Of a DNA stretch of 64,000 nt, positions 17,857-26,994 are shown one piece after another. The DNA is from Synechococcales cyanobacterium C42_A2020_086 (GTDB lineage: Bacteria; Cyanobacteriota; Cyanobacteriia; Elainellales; Elainellaceae), in contig JACYLU010000036.1 in NCBI GenBank assembly GCA_015272325.1, forward strand, positions 62,001 to 126,000. The letters are read 5' to 3'. Positions within the stretch are counted from its first letter, which is position 1; every line of letters starts with the position of its first letter. Under the pieces are notes generated by a model. That model searched no databases and was not told the DNA's origin. It saw nothing but the letters and a program-made list of their open reading frames with translations. Position numbers and translations under genes: made by a program.

Positions 17857-19524
17857 ATGGAGTGGCAGCAAGGCAAGACCCTGAGAGCAGTGGGGTTGCC
17901 CTTGGCAGTGGTGACAGTTCTACTCCTAGGACTCTGGTTTCGGTTCACCCACCTCGATACCAAAGTGCTGTGGGGCGATGAGGTGCTAACGGTTGTTCGA
18001 ACGTCGGGATATACAGCCTCAGAGGTGCTGCAAGACATTGCCGAAAGCCCGCTGACGACTGTGCAGTCCTTGCAACGCTACCATGTGATCGCGCCCAACA
18101 CCGGCCTCGACGACGTCACGGAAGATTTTCGCAGTCGCTCCCGCCCACCGCTGTATTACGTCCTGCTCTACTTCTGGCGGACGCAGTTTGGCGACTCAGT
18201 AGCCATCATCCGCAGCCTCTCGGCCCTGCTGAATCTGCTGGTTCTGCCATGCCTGTACTGGCTGTGTTGGGAGCTGTTTCAATCTCGGCCTGTGGGATTA
18301 GTGGCAATGGCTCTGTTCCTGGTTTCGCCGCTGCAGGTACTCTATGCTCAAGAAGCCCGAGAGTATAGCTTGCTAATGCTGGCGATTGTGCTATCGAGTG
18401 CTCTGCTGCTGCGGTCGCTCCGGCTCCACACTCCCCTGAACTGGGCTGGCTACGCACTAACGGTTGCAATGGGTATCTATACCCAGTGGTTATTTGGCAT
18501 GGTGGTGGTCTCCCATGCACTCTACGGAGGTATTACTCAATCTTGGTGTAACCTCAAGCAGGTTCACCGCTCTCGCCTAACCCGGACTCGCCTGATTGCC
18601 TATGGCGTATCTACCCTCTTGGGATTGAGTTTGCTGATTCCTTGGTTGCGCTACAGCCGCTTTCAGCTCCTAGAACCCCTGACTGACGGAGGCTGGCGAT
18701 ATCAGCACCCTGCCACACCCTGGACGCTGCTGCACACATGGGTCTTGAATCAGAGTCGCCTCTGCTTTGATGTCAATGACTCAGCAATCTTTAACGGACG
18801 GTTGCCTATCTATCTAGGGCTGCTGATCCTGATGGGCTATGCCTTTTACTGGCTCTGTCGCAAAGCTCCTTTTGCGGCGACCTGCTTTGTGTTTACCCTT
18901 GCCGGAGTGCCCACATTAGCGCTTGCTCTTCCCGATCTGCTCACCGGCAGTACAGGCTCCACCGCTCCTCGCTATCTGCTGCCAACCTATCTGGCTATGC
19001 AGCTTGCCCTGGCTTTTTTACTCGCTCCCTCGCTGAACCAAGCGGCTACACAAAAGCGCCGCCAGCGCCTCTGGCAAGGAATGACAGTCCTGCTGCTCAG
19101 TTTAGGCGTGATCTCGTGTTGGCGTAGCGCCCCGGTTGCCGTCTGGTGGAATAAGTATACCGGCGGAGCGGTTGTCGAGATGGCGGAGCAGATTAACCAG
19201 GCAGAACGCCCGCTACTGCTGACGAATGCTGCTGGGATTATGGCGCTCTCCTTTGTGCTGCATTCTCAGGTGCCGGTGTATTGGGTGACCGAGGAGCGGG
19301 CGCAGCTCAAGAATCTAGGATTGAGTGAGCCGCTGACGAATTTCACCGATCTCTTCTGGTATCCTGCTAGGCGAGGCAAGGCGGTCTCTGCGATGCTGCG
19401 GCGCACCTACCCGTTGCAGCGGACCCGCATTACCTATCGCGTTGATCCAGCGTACAATGTCAACGTTTCGCTATGGCACCTCAGCCAACCGGGACGCTCC
19501 ACTTCTCTGCCGGTCGAGCAGTAG
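17857..19524 (+). CDS. GT39-like (ArnT/PMT family) membrane glycosyltransferase
   Basis: The protein has about 10-12 hydrophobic helices, the acidic first-loop motif LWGDEV typical of GT-C enzymes, RPPLYYVLLYFW and YAQEAREYSL. Such enzymes transfer a sugar from a polyprenyl-phosphate donor on the outer face of the membrane; acceptor and sugar are unknown. ATG at 17857 is preferred (AGGA 8 nt upstream, 555 residues). A GTG at 17797, inside the 17-bp repeat, and ATGs at 17836 and 17851 are alternatives. It follows the ABC ATPase on the same strand. Confidence 0.8.
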   Translation: MEWQQGKTLRAVGLPLAVVTVLLLGLWFRFTHLDTKVLWGDEVLTVVRTSGYTASEVLQDIAESPLTTVQSLQRYHVIAPNTGLDDVTEDFRSRSRPPLYYVLLYFWRTQFGDSVAIIRSLSALLNLLVLPCLYWLCWELFQSRPVGLVAMALFLVSPLQVLYAQEAREYSLLMLAIVLSSALLLRSLRLHTPLNWAGYALTVAMGIYTQWLFGMVVVSHALYGGITQSWCNLKQVHRSRLTRTRLIAYGVSTLLGLSLLIPWLRYSRFQLLEPLTDGGWRYQHPATPWTLLHTWVLNQSRLCFDVNDSAIFNGRLPIYLGLLILMGYAFYWLCRKAPFAATCFVFTLAGVPTLALALPDLLTGSTGSTAPRYLLPTYLAMQLALAFLLAPSLNQAATQKRRQRLWQGMTVLLLSLGVISCWRSAPVAVWWNKYTGGAVVEMAEQINQAERPLLLTNAAGIMALSFVLHSQVPVYWVTEERAQLKNLGLSEPLTNFTDLFWYPARRGKAVSAMLRRTYPLQRTRITYRVDPAYNVNVSLWHLSQPGRSTSLPVEQ

Positions 19525-19583
19525 ATGCAGCACAGGCTGCAACCGGATGCGGTCTCCCTCCTTGCTACGCATGACCTCCCCCC

Positions 19584-19997
19584 ATGACGGACCCTACGCC
19601 ACCTCCAAAACCGCTGAATGTGCAGGCTGAACTCGCCCGAGAGCGCAACCGAGCCGCAGCAGAACGAACCCTCATGGCCTGGATTCGCACGAGCCTCTCG
19701 CTGATTAGCTTTGGCTTCGGCATTGATACCATTGTCAGCGCCATCCGTACCTTTCAGGCAACCGAAGCCATCGACTCGGTGAGGTTCAGCCGCATTTTCG
19801 GTCTGGCGTTCATTCTGCTAGGAATCTATGCCATTACGGTGGCGGTCATCGAGCATCAACAAGAACTGCGGCGCATCCAGCGCAATGCCGACTACTTTTA
19901 CACCCCTCGTCGTTCTTTAGGTCTCACCGTCGCTACTGCCCTAATCGGCATTGGCATCTTTGCCTTCGTGGGAATCCTGGTGAGGGCTTTCAGGTAG
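19584..19997 (+). CDS. DUF202 (YidH-like) inner-membrane protein
   Basis: The 137-residue protein has the DUF202 pattern: ERNRAAAERTLMAWIRTSLSL, then three membrane helices. The family has no firmly assigned function. It is on the same strand as the glycosyltransferase, 59 nt downstream. A 12-bp tandem pair begins two bases after the stop. Confidence 0.85.
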   Translation: MTDPTPPPKPLNVQAELARERNRAAAERTLMAWIRTSLSLISFGFGIDTIVSAIRTFQATEAIDSVRFSRIFGLAFILLGIYAITVAVIEHQQELRRIQRNADYFYTPRRSLGLTVATALIGIGIFAFVGILVRAFR

Positions 19998-19998
19998 C

Positions 19999-20022
19999 GG
20001 GCGACAGTACGGGCAACAGTAT
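19999..20022. repeat. 12-bp tandem duplication after a stop codon
   Basis: GGGCGACAGTAC is followed by GGGCAACAGTAT, two mismatches, directly after the DUF202 stop. Confidence 0.7.
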
Positions 20023-20078
20023 CGTTCTCAATGGGCAGCCCTGCAATTCTCAGTCTGTGTGTCCGTCCAGTGTAGGCT

Positions 20079-20119
20079 AAAGTTTCTAAGTCACTGAAAC
20101 TTTAATACCTGAAAGTTTC
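20079..20119. promoter_or_regulatory. Clustered AAAGTTTC dyads, possible operator
   Basis: AAAGTTTC (20079-20086) and its exact inverse GAAACTTT (20096-20103) are spaced by 9 bp. A third site, GAAAGTTTC (20111-20119), is itself a dyad. They lie 41-81 nt before the GNAT-like gene, where a repressor would bind. No regulator can be named. Confidence 0.4.
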
Positions 20120-20159
20120 TAAAAAGTGTCCAACAACATTGTTGTCAGTGAGTATCCTT

Positions 20160-21311
20160 ATGGTTAGTGCCCCCGATTTAGCCGCTGTTACTGTCCGCCC
20201 GGTAGCGACACCCCAGGAGATCGAGCTGTTTCTGGATGTTCCCAACCGGGTTTATGCTGGCGATCCTAACTGGGTACCGCCGCTGCGCAGCAGTGTAGCC
20301 AAGGACTTTGCGCCAGATAATCCGTTTTTTCAATACGGACGATTACAGCAATTTGTAGCCGTTGAGAGCAGCAGCAACCAGCCTGTGGGTCGCATCGTCG
20401 CTGCCGTCAACGATCGCCTGATCGAGCGTGAGGGAATGCCAGTCGGGCTATTTGGCTACTTCGAGTGCATTGAAGAGTACAGCATTGCCCAAGCGTTGTT
20501 TCAAACCGCTAGCGACTGGCTGCGGCAGCAGGGCATGATGCGGGTGCGCGGCCCAATCAACCTCTCGACCCACAACGGCTGTTTGTTTCTCGTTGATGGC
20601 TTCGACACGCCGCCGATGATCCTGATGCCCTATAATCCGCCCTACTACCCCCAATTTATTGAACAAGACGGTTGGCAAAAGGTCCAGGACGCTTACTCCT
20701 ACAACTTTCCCCTGACCACTACCCTGCCCGAAGAATTCGAGAAAGCTTATCGCATTGCCTGCCGTTCGGGGGTTCGCTTCCGCCCAATTCGAGTCAAAGG
20801 CGACGGCTTTGAAGAAGATGCCCGCAGTGTGTACCGGCTGACGACTCAAATGTTTGCCAACAACTACAGCGCCACCCCCCGCAGCGAAGAGGAATTTTTG
20901 GAGGAAGCTAAATCTCTGCAAAGCCTGATTGATCCGGACGTGTTTCCGGTGGCGGAGCACCAGGGCAAAATGGTGGGCTACTGGATGGGGCTACCCGACT
21001 ACAATATTCCCCTGAAGCATGTGGGCGGCAAGCTCGACCTCTGGGGCACCCTTAAGTTTCTCTGGTTTCGCCGGCAGATCGATCAGGGGCGGGTGGTGCT
21101 ATTCTGCTCGTTGCCAGAATACCGCCGCAAGATGGTGCCGCTGGCCCTAATCTATCTGGGCATGCAGGGCGGCATCCAGAAAGGAAAACCCTACAAACGC
21201 GCTGAGCTAGGGCATGTGTTTGAAAGCAATTTGGCTTCGCGCAAGCTAGTAGAAGCAGCGGGTGGCACTATCCACAAAACCTACCGCATCTACGAGAAAG
21301 CCCTAGTGTAG
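20160..21311 (+). CDS. GNAT-fold acyltransferase-like protein
   Basis: The 383-residue protein resembles the YghO-type GNAT-like family: LFLDVPNRVYAGDPNWVPPL near the N-terminus, PVGRIVAAVNDR, GLFGYFECI, RGPINLSTHNGCLFLVDGFD and the C-terminal RAELGHVFESN. The family is widespread but uncharacterised. ATG at 20160 is chosen over a TTG at 20139; no strong Shine-Dalgarno marks either. It lies 23 nt upstream of the epimerase gene, suggesting one transcript. Confidence 0.65.
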   Translation: MVSAPDLAAVTVRPVATPQEIELFLDVPNRVYAGDPNWVPPLRSSVAKDFAPDNPFFQYGRLQQFVAVESSSNQPVGRIVAAVNDRLIEREGMPVGLFGYFECIEEYSIAQALFQTASDWLRQQGMMRVRGPINLSTHNGCLFLVDGFDTPPMILMPYNPPYYPQFIEQDGWQKVQDAYSYNFPLTTTLPEEFEKAYRIACRSGVRFRPIRVKGDGFEEDARSVYRLTTQMFANNYSATPRSEEEFLEEAKSLQSLIDPDVFPVAEHQGKMVGYWMGLPDYNIPLKHVGGKLDLWGTLKFLWFRRQIDQGRVVLFCSLPEYRRKMVPLALIYLGMQGGIQKGKPYKRAELGHVFESNLASRKLVEAAGGTIHKTYRIYEKALV

Positions 21312-21334
21312 CTGTTCAGCAGGAGGAAACAAGC

Positions 21335-22285
21335 ATGAAGGCCATGGTCACTGGAGCCAACGGGTTTACCGGATCCCATCTAGTGAAAGCCCTGGAGCAA
21401 CGAGGGGATACTGTCGTGGGGTTGGTGCGGCGCTCCAGCGATCTCTCGCGGCTAGCAGGCTGCAATCTGCAGCTCGTTTATGGCGACATTGCCGACCGTG
21501 CTGCCCTACAAGCAGCGATGACTGGCGTCGATGTGGTGTTTCATACAGCGGCCTACGTGGAGCTAGGCTTAGTGAATGCAGCGCAAATGCAGCGGATTAA
21601 CGTGGAAGGCACCCGTGCTGTTTTAGAGACGGCCAAGGCGACGGGCGTCTCGAAACTGATCTATTGCAGCACAATTGGCATCTACGGCGATACCCAAGGG
21701 CGGGTGATTGACGAGACCTTTCAGCGGCAGCAGTCTAATTTTTCCTCGGCTTACGATTCCACGAAGTACGAAGCCCAACAACTCGTGGATCAGGCGGCCG
21801 CGGCCGGGCTGCCGGTGGTCAGCGTCATGCCGTCGGGTATTTTTGGGGCTGATGACCCCCACTTTGGTCCGGTCGTGAAAGCTTTTCTCCAGGGTAAGCT
21901 CAAGGTCTGGGCAGGAGGCGACCGCATCACCGGCATTGTGCATGTGGATGATTTGGTCGATGCGATGCTGCTGGCGGCAGCCAAAGCTCCACCCGGCTCC
22001 CACTATATTCTTTCGACCGGCGATCTGAGCACCCGCGAGATGTTTGCTTTCCTCAGCCGCGAAACGGGCATTCCTGAACCTTGGGAAGCCCCTGAACCGC
22101 TGGTCCGCTTAGTAGGGAATCTCCTCGATCCAATCGGTCGCTTGTTCTCTTGGCAACCGCCAATCAGCCGCGAGCGCGTTCACTACATTTACGACCGCTG
22201 TGTGCGCGTCGATGGCTCCAAAGCCCGGCGGGAGTTGGGCTGGCAACCGCGATCGGTTGAGCAAACCCTGCGCGATCTCCTATAG
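21335..22285 (+). CDS. NAD-dependent epimerase/dehydratase (extended SDR)
   Basis: The 316-residue protein has the nucleotide motif TGANGFTGSHL (7-17), HTAAYVELG, CSTIGIYG and the catalytic YDSTK (about 139-143). The overall pattern resembles HpnA-like or dihydroflavonol-reductase-like SDRs acting on a sugar nucleotide or lipid-linked sugar; the substrate is undetermined. AGGAGG lies 8 nt before the ATG. It is paired with the GNAT-like gene. Confidence 0.85.
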   Translation: MKAMVTGANGFTGSHLVKALEQRGDTVVGLVRRSSDLSRLAGCNLQLVYGDIADRAALQAAMTGVDVVFHTAAYVELGLVNAAQMQRINVEGTRAVLETAKATGVSKLIYCSTIGIYGDTQGRVIDETFQRQQSNFSSAYDSTKYEAQQLVDQAAAAGLPVVSVMPSGIFGADDPHFGPVVKAFLQGKLKVWAGGDRITGIVHVDDLVDAMLLAAAKAPPGSHYILSTGDLSTREMFAFLSRETGIPEPWEAPEPLVRLVGNLLDPIGRLFSWQPPISRERVHYIYDRCVRVDGSKARRELGWQPRSVEQTLRDLL

Positions 22286-22592
22286 CTGACTCTGTAACTG
22301 ACTCCATCAGGTTCCTAGCGTTGAGCCGTAGCGTGATGCCATGCTTATCCTCTGGATTCACGCTTAGTTCGCCAATATTCGTCGCTGATTTTCAGCATTG
22401 GCATCTTGAATCGGTCGCTATTGGTTTTGCAGGCATAGTTTTGTAGGCAACTGAGTCAAATTGTTCAAATTTTGCTGCAAAAGCTCCTTGCCTACTCTGG
22501 AGGCTGGGGGTTTAGCTTGGTGGGCGATTCGAGTGTTGTCGGTCCATTAGAAAACTCGTTGAGATGTCGAATCAGGGGATGGTCATCGCGCT

Positions 22593-22618
22593 CTTCAATC
22601 GACTGCTTCAATCGACTG
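22593..22618. repeat. Exact 13-bp tandem duplication
   Basis: CTTCAATCGACTG occurs twice without a gap. Confidence 0.95.
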
Positions 22619-22767
22619 TAGCTTCGGGCATCGTTGGACTTTGTGAAGCCTCCTGACCAGCGAACGAGTTGTACTGGTCTTCAGGTTTTGATAAATCATT
22701 GTGCGGTGTCGTGCATTGCCTCTTGCGGCAGCAATAGCACCCTAACTGATGGCAGAGAAAGTAATAG

Positions 22768-22791
22768 AAACTAAGCCGGAAACTAAGCTGG
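22768..22791. repeat. 12-bp tandem duplication
   Basis: AAACTAAGCCGG is followed directly by AAACTAAGCTGG, one mismatch. Confidence 0.85.
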
Positions 22792-22999
22792 AACCGTTGA
22801 TACAATCCTACGGTTGACCATGACTTCAATCCAGTAGAATTTAAAAATTCCTTTGATGCATCTGGAGAATGCAAAAATGCTCAGGTCAGGATAGGATAGT
22901 TGCACAAGCTGATAAGAACCCATCGGTTTCGACCGCCTTGGTGTGAGTCAGCTTAAACACCATCTGATTCATTTTTTGTAGGTCATTAAACGCAGGCGA

Positions 23000-23389
23000 A
23001 TGAATAGAAAGAAGAAAATCGAGCCTTTAACGGGAGAGGCTCTTTTGGCTAAGGTCAAGGAGCTAGAACACCTCAGCAAGGAAGAAAAAGCAAAGGAGTG
23101 TGGATACTACACCGTGACTAAAAATGGTGTGGAGCGCGTCAATATGATGAAGTTCTACAATGCGCTTCTGGAGGCGAAGGAAATTGAGTTAGATGGCAAG
23201 CAATCAAGCAACGGCAGGGGAGGGCGAAGTGCGAGCTATCGCATTACCGTGCAAGCGAACGGCAACCTGCTGATTGGTGCTGCCTATACAAAGCAAATGG
23301 ACTTAAAACCTGGAGATGAATTTGAAATTTCCCTGGGACGAAAGCACATCCGTTTGAAGCAAATTGACGCAGACTCGGTAGAACACTGA
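23000..23389 (+). CDS. cyAbrB-family transcriptional regulator
   Basis: Cyanobacterial AbrB-like proteins are abundant DNA-binding regulators of carbon/nitrogen, redox and hydrogenase genes. The 129-residue protein has the conserved N-terminal half (LTGEALLAKVKELEHLSKEE, ECGYYTVTKNG) and a C-terminal AbrB/SpoVT-type swapped hairpin (ITVQANGNLLIGAAYTKQM, LKPGDEFEISLGRKHIRL). The C-terminal placement of the AbrB fold is characteristic of cyanobacteria. It mixes features of cyAbrB1 and cyAbrB2, so no number is assigned. It is a single gene flanked by long spacers. Confidence 0.9.
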   Translation: MNRKKKIEPLTGEALLAKVKELEHLSKEEKAKECGYYTVTKNGVERVNMMKFYNALLEAKEIELDGKQSSNGRGGRSASYRITVQANGNLLIGAAYTKQMDLKPGDEFEISLGRKHIRLKQIDADSVEH

Positions 23390-23617
23390 ATTCCTAGCCT
23401 TCCGCAAAAGGTTGAGGTTGATCAAAAACAGCAATCTGGAACCATAATCCTGGCATCCTAATCGGATTTGGAACAGATCGGATTGAGCGCCGCTCCGCGA
23501 AAACTAATCCCAATTGCCCCAGACCCTTAGGATGGCAGGGGGTGCCCCTCTCGAACATCCCCCACCTATTCACCTAAACTCTGGCTGAGTAGGCAAAGAC
23601 TGATTGACCGCTCAGGA

Positions 23618-23767
23618 CTAGAAGAAGCCCAGGGGCTTAGGACTGTAGCTCACTAGCAGGTTTTTCGTCTGCTGGTGGTAGTTCAGCATCATCCGATGGG
23701 TTTCTCGCCCAATTCCCGACTGCTTGTGGCCGCCAGAGGCTGCATGGGCTGGATAAATGTGGTAGCG
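23618..23767 (-). pseudogene. Remnant of an aldehyde dehydrogenase C-terminus
   Basis: Read on the minus strand, about 49 codons ending in TAG at 23618-23620 encode a clear ALDH tail: [20 protein letters not shown], then [18 protein letters not shown]. The conserved family reading at the first part is [16 protein letters not shown]. Just upstream the frame is closed by a stop, and no nucleotide-binding or catalytic part is found in the following 180 bases before ispD. The bulk of the gene has been deleted. The identification rests on remembered family sequence. Confidence 0.8.
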
Positions 23768-23944
23768 TAGCGATTGTTAAGCGACTCACCAGGAATTCTG
23801 CTTATCATTTGCGATTTGGCGTCGTGGCTGCTACGACATATTCTGCAAAGAAACAGAACGGAATGTAATTCTTGAGTGAGCCGTCGTATTATTTTTGAGT
23901 GTTACTTCGGCTGCTCAAATCCTGTTGAGCTACCATATCTAGAA

Positions 23945-24640
23945 CTATTCCTGAGCTTGCCGCTGTCGCAGGATATATTCTGCGATGGCCAGATCAACGG
24001 GCGTCGTCACCTTAAGATTCGTTTCCTCCCCACAAATAATCTTCACGGACAAGTGACAGCGCTCAAATAAAGCTGCATCATCGGTAACTTCCCAGCCTTG
24101 CCGCATGCCCTCTTCGTGGCAGTGTCGGAGCTGAGCCACATCAAACCCTTGGGGCGTTTGTGCTGCCCAAAGATAGCGACGGTCGGGGGTGCTGGTGATG
24201 ATTTGCGTTTCGGACTCTACCACTTTGATCGTGTCTTTGACGGGAACAGCCGCAATCAGTCCCATACAGTCGTTGAGGGCAATGGCACAGCGATCAAACA
24301 GATCGGGCGTAGCTAAACAACGAGCGCCATCGTGGATCAGGACTTGCTTTGCCTCGGCGGGTAACCCCTGCAAGCCGCAATACACCGACTCCTGCCGCGT
24401 GCTGCCGCCCTGAATAAACTGCACAGGTTTACTCAGCTTCAGCGTCGCCACAATCTCCTTAAAGTCTGCCCAATCGTGCGGCTGCCCAATGATGCCAATC
24501 CACCGAATCTGCAACGACCGCTCAGCAGCTTGCAGCGTCCATGCCAAGAGGGGCTGTCCTAGTAGCGGCAGTAATAATTTATTGCGATTGCTGCCCATGC
24601 GCCGCCCCGACCCGGCAGCTGGAATCAAAAGATACACCAT
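23945..24640 (-). CDS. ispD: 2-C-methyl-D-erythritol 4-phosphate cytidylyltransferase
   Basis: IspD makes CDP-methylerythritol from MEP and CTP in the non-mevalonate isoprenoid pathway. The 231-residue protein has the CTP-binding loop [20 protein letters not shown] (7-26), [17 protein letters not shown] and TPQGF, all expected. Length is normal. ispE of the same pathway is 3.4 kb away, but they are not in one operon. Gene remnants lie on both sides. Confidence 0.95.
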   Translation of the reverse strand: MVYLLIPAAGSGRRMGSNRNKLLLPLLGQPLLAWTLQAAERSLQIRWIGIIGQPHDWADFKEIVATLKLSKPVQFIQGGSTRQESVYCGLQGLPAEAKQVLIHDGARCLATPDLFDRCAIALNDCMGLIAAVPVKDTIKVVESETQIITSTPDRRYLWAAQTPQGFDVAQLRHCHEEGMRQGWEVTDDAALFERCHLSVKIICGEETNLKVTTPVDLAIAEYILRQRQAQE

Positions 24641-24685
24641 TTTAGTTTTGTCCTACCTTATTCTTTGCTCTTTTGCTCGCGTAGT

Positions 24686-24970
24686 TCACTTTCCAATCAT
24701 ATGCAATGCCTCGATCCAGATTTTGAGTTCCTGCTCAGCTAAGTTTTTATCCGTCAACTTTTTCTGTAGGCAATGTAGGTGTTCCGAAAGTCGTTGATGC
24801 GGGTGACAGTTTCTAGAACTTTGCGTCCACCCTGAAACCGCAACTGAGTTTGCAACGCTTCAAATACGCCACCGATTTTTGTGGTGTTGTTGAGAGGATG
24901 TTTGGAGTTAAGCCCACTATGCTCTTGGTCAAACTGCTAGCAATACTTCTAAGAGCGTAAGTTGTTGGTC
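24686..24970 (-). pseudogene. Decayed gene remnant with two frameshifts
   Basis: Three minus-strand frames join into one coherent protein-like tail: QQLTLLEVLLAV (ends at TGA, 24929), then FDQEHSGLNSKHPLNNTT and GGVFEALQTQLRFQGGRK with VLETVTRINDFRNTYIAY, then after another shift QKKLTDKNLAEQELKIWIEA to a TGA at 24686. No one frame is open across it. The family is not firmly recognised; it recalls the C-terminus of a large cyanobacterial protein. The gene is broken unless the shifts are sequence errors. Confidence 0.6.
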
Positions 24971-25061
24971 GCATGCAGTTTGTTTGCGTGAATTAGCTGA
25001 TGTACGCGATCGCCGATGCCTTTGCATTAGCTTCCGAATCCTGAACTCAGGACCGCGAGGA

Positions 25062-25925
25062 CTACGGCTGCAACCACGCCGAGAGATCGCGTTCCAGCAA
25101 GTCCTGGAGTTGTAAAATGTCCGGTCGGTATAGCTCAATCAAGCGCCGCCGCACTTCGGGCGATAACTTCACCTTCTGCGTGGTTTGCTTGACCAGCTTG
25201 GAGCGTAGCTGCTGCCGTTGTTCAACGGGCAGAATCAGTTTGAGGAGGGTTGCTGCCGTCGCCCGTAGACCGTTAGGCTGAGTGAGCAGCTGATACAAGG
25301 CTTTGTTTTTAGGCAATCCTCCTTCGCGCTTGCGCTCGCCCATCTCGGGCACAAACGCCTCAACGCCAAGAAAGTGCCACAGCTCTTGCAGGAAACCCTG
25401 CGGATCGCGACAGAGGTCGTCGTAGAGCAGAATTTTAATGTGCTGCCGCGGAAACAGCTCAAAAAACGGCAACAGTTCGGCGTAGTAAAAGCCGGCTTTC
25501 ACATAGTGATTGTCTGGAGTAATCAGGGTCGCGAAATCGGCCGTTTCATGCCCATGCTGCACAAACATCTGGTAGCTAGAAAAAGCCCGCTCGGCCGGAT
25601 CGCGGAGAATGGCAATAATCTTGACCTCGGGTAAGAGCTGATGGATCCGGGCAGCAGACTCAGGGTAGCGGTAGTAGGTGGTCGAGATTTCGCCAATTAC
25701 CCGATCGTCGGGCGCATCCTGAAATAGGGCACTGTATTCTGCCAGGGTTTCTACCGCTCCCCAGCGACGATGCTGAGCGCGGCTTGTGTCATTGATAAAG
25801 AAATAGGTTTCCTTCTTGGGACACAGATAGAGCTGGGGATGCTGCGATAGATAGCTGTGCAGCGAGGTGGTGCCGCACTTGCCTGCACCAATAATGATAA
25901 ACTCTGGCAGCTTTTGGGTTTTCAT
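25062..25925 (-). CDS. Sulfotransferase domain protein
   Basis: The 287-residue protein has the PAPS-binding 5' loop IIGAGKCGTTSLHSYL (11-26) and the 3'-phosphate motif AILRDPAERAFSSYQM, and resembles heparan-type carbohydrate sulfotransferases found in cyanobacteria. It would transfer sulfate from PAPS to a surface glycan or lipid; the acceptor is unknown. No signal peptide or membrane anchor is present. Confidence 0.9.
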   Translation of the reverse strand: MKTQKLPEFIIIGAGKCGTTSLHSYLSQHPQLYLCPKKETYFFINDTSRAQHRRWGAVETLAEYSALFQDAPDDRVIGEISTTYYRYPESAARIHQLLPEVKIIAILRDPAERAFSSYQMFVQHGHETADFATLITPDNHYVKAGFYYAELLPFFELFPRQHIKILLYDDLCRDPQGFLQELWHFLGVEAFVPEMGERKREGGLPKNKALYQLLTQPNGLRATAATLLKLILPVEQRQQLRSKLVKQTTQKVKLSPEVRRRLIELYRPDILQLQDLLERDLSAWLQP

Positions 25926-26051
25926 AACGCTTGAGAGAACGAGGCGACAGCCCTAGCATTCCCTCAAGCCTGTACTGCGCTCAAGATCAGCGACTCGATG
26001 CCTCCATGGCAAAAAACCACTGGCGCACCTTACCCCTGATCTTGCGGCTAG

Positions 26052-26837
26052 CTAGTAGCTGATTTGCAGCGTGACCGATGCCTGCACCTCTTGCTCGCCG
26101 CCAATCACTGGGGTAGGAGCTGCTGCCATCTCTGCCATCGGTGCTGCCCGTAAAAGGGGCATAGGCGGCGGAACCGCGCCATTGATTTGGACATTGACCA
26201 CTTCTCGCCGGGTTAAGCCGAGGGCCGCTAGGGCCGCATCAGCCTGCAACTGGGCATCCTCTACCGCTTCGCGGATCGCCTGCTGCCGGGCCGTGGCAAG
26301 GGCGGCATCATCGGCTACAAAGCTGACGCCGTCGATCCGAGTGGCCCCTGCCGCAACCGCCTGATCGAGAGTCGCGCCGGCCTGCTCGGTGGCAATGCGG
26401 AAGCTGACGGTATTCGTGGCGGTGTAGCCAACTAGCCGCTGCCGCCCATCGGAATAGTCATACTGCGGGTTCAAGGAAATGCCGGTGGTCTGAAGCTGGC
26501 TGACGTTGCGCGAGCGCAGAAACTCCACCACGCTGGCCGAGCGTTCTGCCACAGCTCGCTGCACTTCTGCTGCCGTTTCGCCCTGGATCTCGACGCCGAG
26601 CTGCACCTGAGTCAGGGTGGTAGGTACCGATTCGGTTCCCCGTCCGGTAACGGTCAGCGTTCGTAGCATAGGCTCCTCCTGAGCAAGGCTGGGTTGGGCG
26701 GTCATTAAGCTTAATACTCCAAGAACGAAGGGTAGCATTGCCCGGTAGGTGCGTTTGCGGATTGCCGGATGGCTGAAACTGGGCAGCACAGGCATTGTTT
26801 TAGATGGGGTAATCGTCGGGGTAATTGTCGGGCGCAT
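26052..26837 (-). CDS. SIMPL (DUF541) domain protein, exported
   Basis: The 261-residue protein has an N-terminal region with one hydrophobic segment ending SLAQEE (signal peptide at about 30-55), followed by the SIMPL domain: LRTLTVTGRGTESVP, FLRSRNVSQLQTTGISLNPQ, and a C-terminal beta strand ASVTLQISY. The family is periplasmic or outer-membrane associated with oxidative-stress links in some bacteria. The ATG at 26837 is chosen; the ORF extends to a TTG at 26879 that is unlikely. Confidence 0.85.
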   Translation of the reverse strand: MRPTITPTITPSKTMPVLPSFSHPAIRKRTYRAMLPFVLGVLSLMTAQPSLAQEEPMLRTLTVTGRGTESVPTTLTQVQLGVEIQGETAAEVQRAVAERSASVVEFLRSRNVSQLQTTGISLNPQYDYSDGRQRLVGYTATNTVSFRIATEQAGATLDQAVAAGATRIDGVSFVADDAALATARQQAIREAVEDAQLQADAALAALGLTRREVVNVQINGAVPPPMPLLRAAPMAEMAAAPTPVIGGEQEVQASVTLQISY

Positions 26838-26994
26838 AATAGCAGCATTCCTCCTCACACAAACTGGGTGAATTTTCAATTTGAATAATCAATATCAAGC
26901 TGATTCCACTCTGCCACTGCCGCTAGCGCTTGTGCGATGAGTTACCGTTTTAGAAACCTGCTACGGTAGAAGACGCACGTTTCTTCTGGGCGTT

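Larger units (their letters stand above)
22286..22999. other. 714-bp spacer without a supported gene
   Basis: The stretch holds several tandem duplications: CTGACTCTGTAA/CTGACTCC right after the epimerase stop (22286-22305), 22593-22618 and 22768-22791. An 88-codon minus-strand ORF at 22608-22874 includes two of them and shows no recognisable family. The cyAbrB promoter should lie near the right end. Confidence 0.55.

Noticed and set aside
22608-22874. 88-codon minus-strand ORF
   Set aside because: It contains parts of two tandem duplications, has no ribosome binding site and no family.
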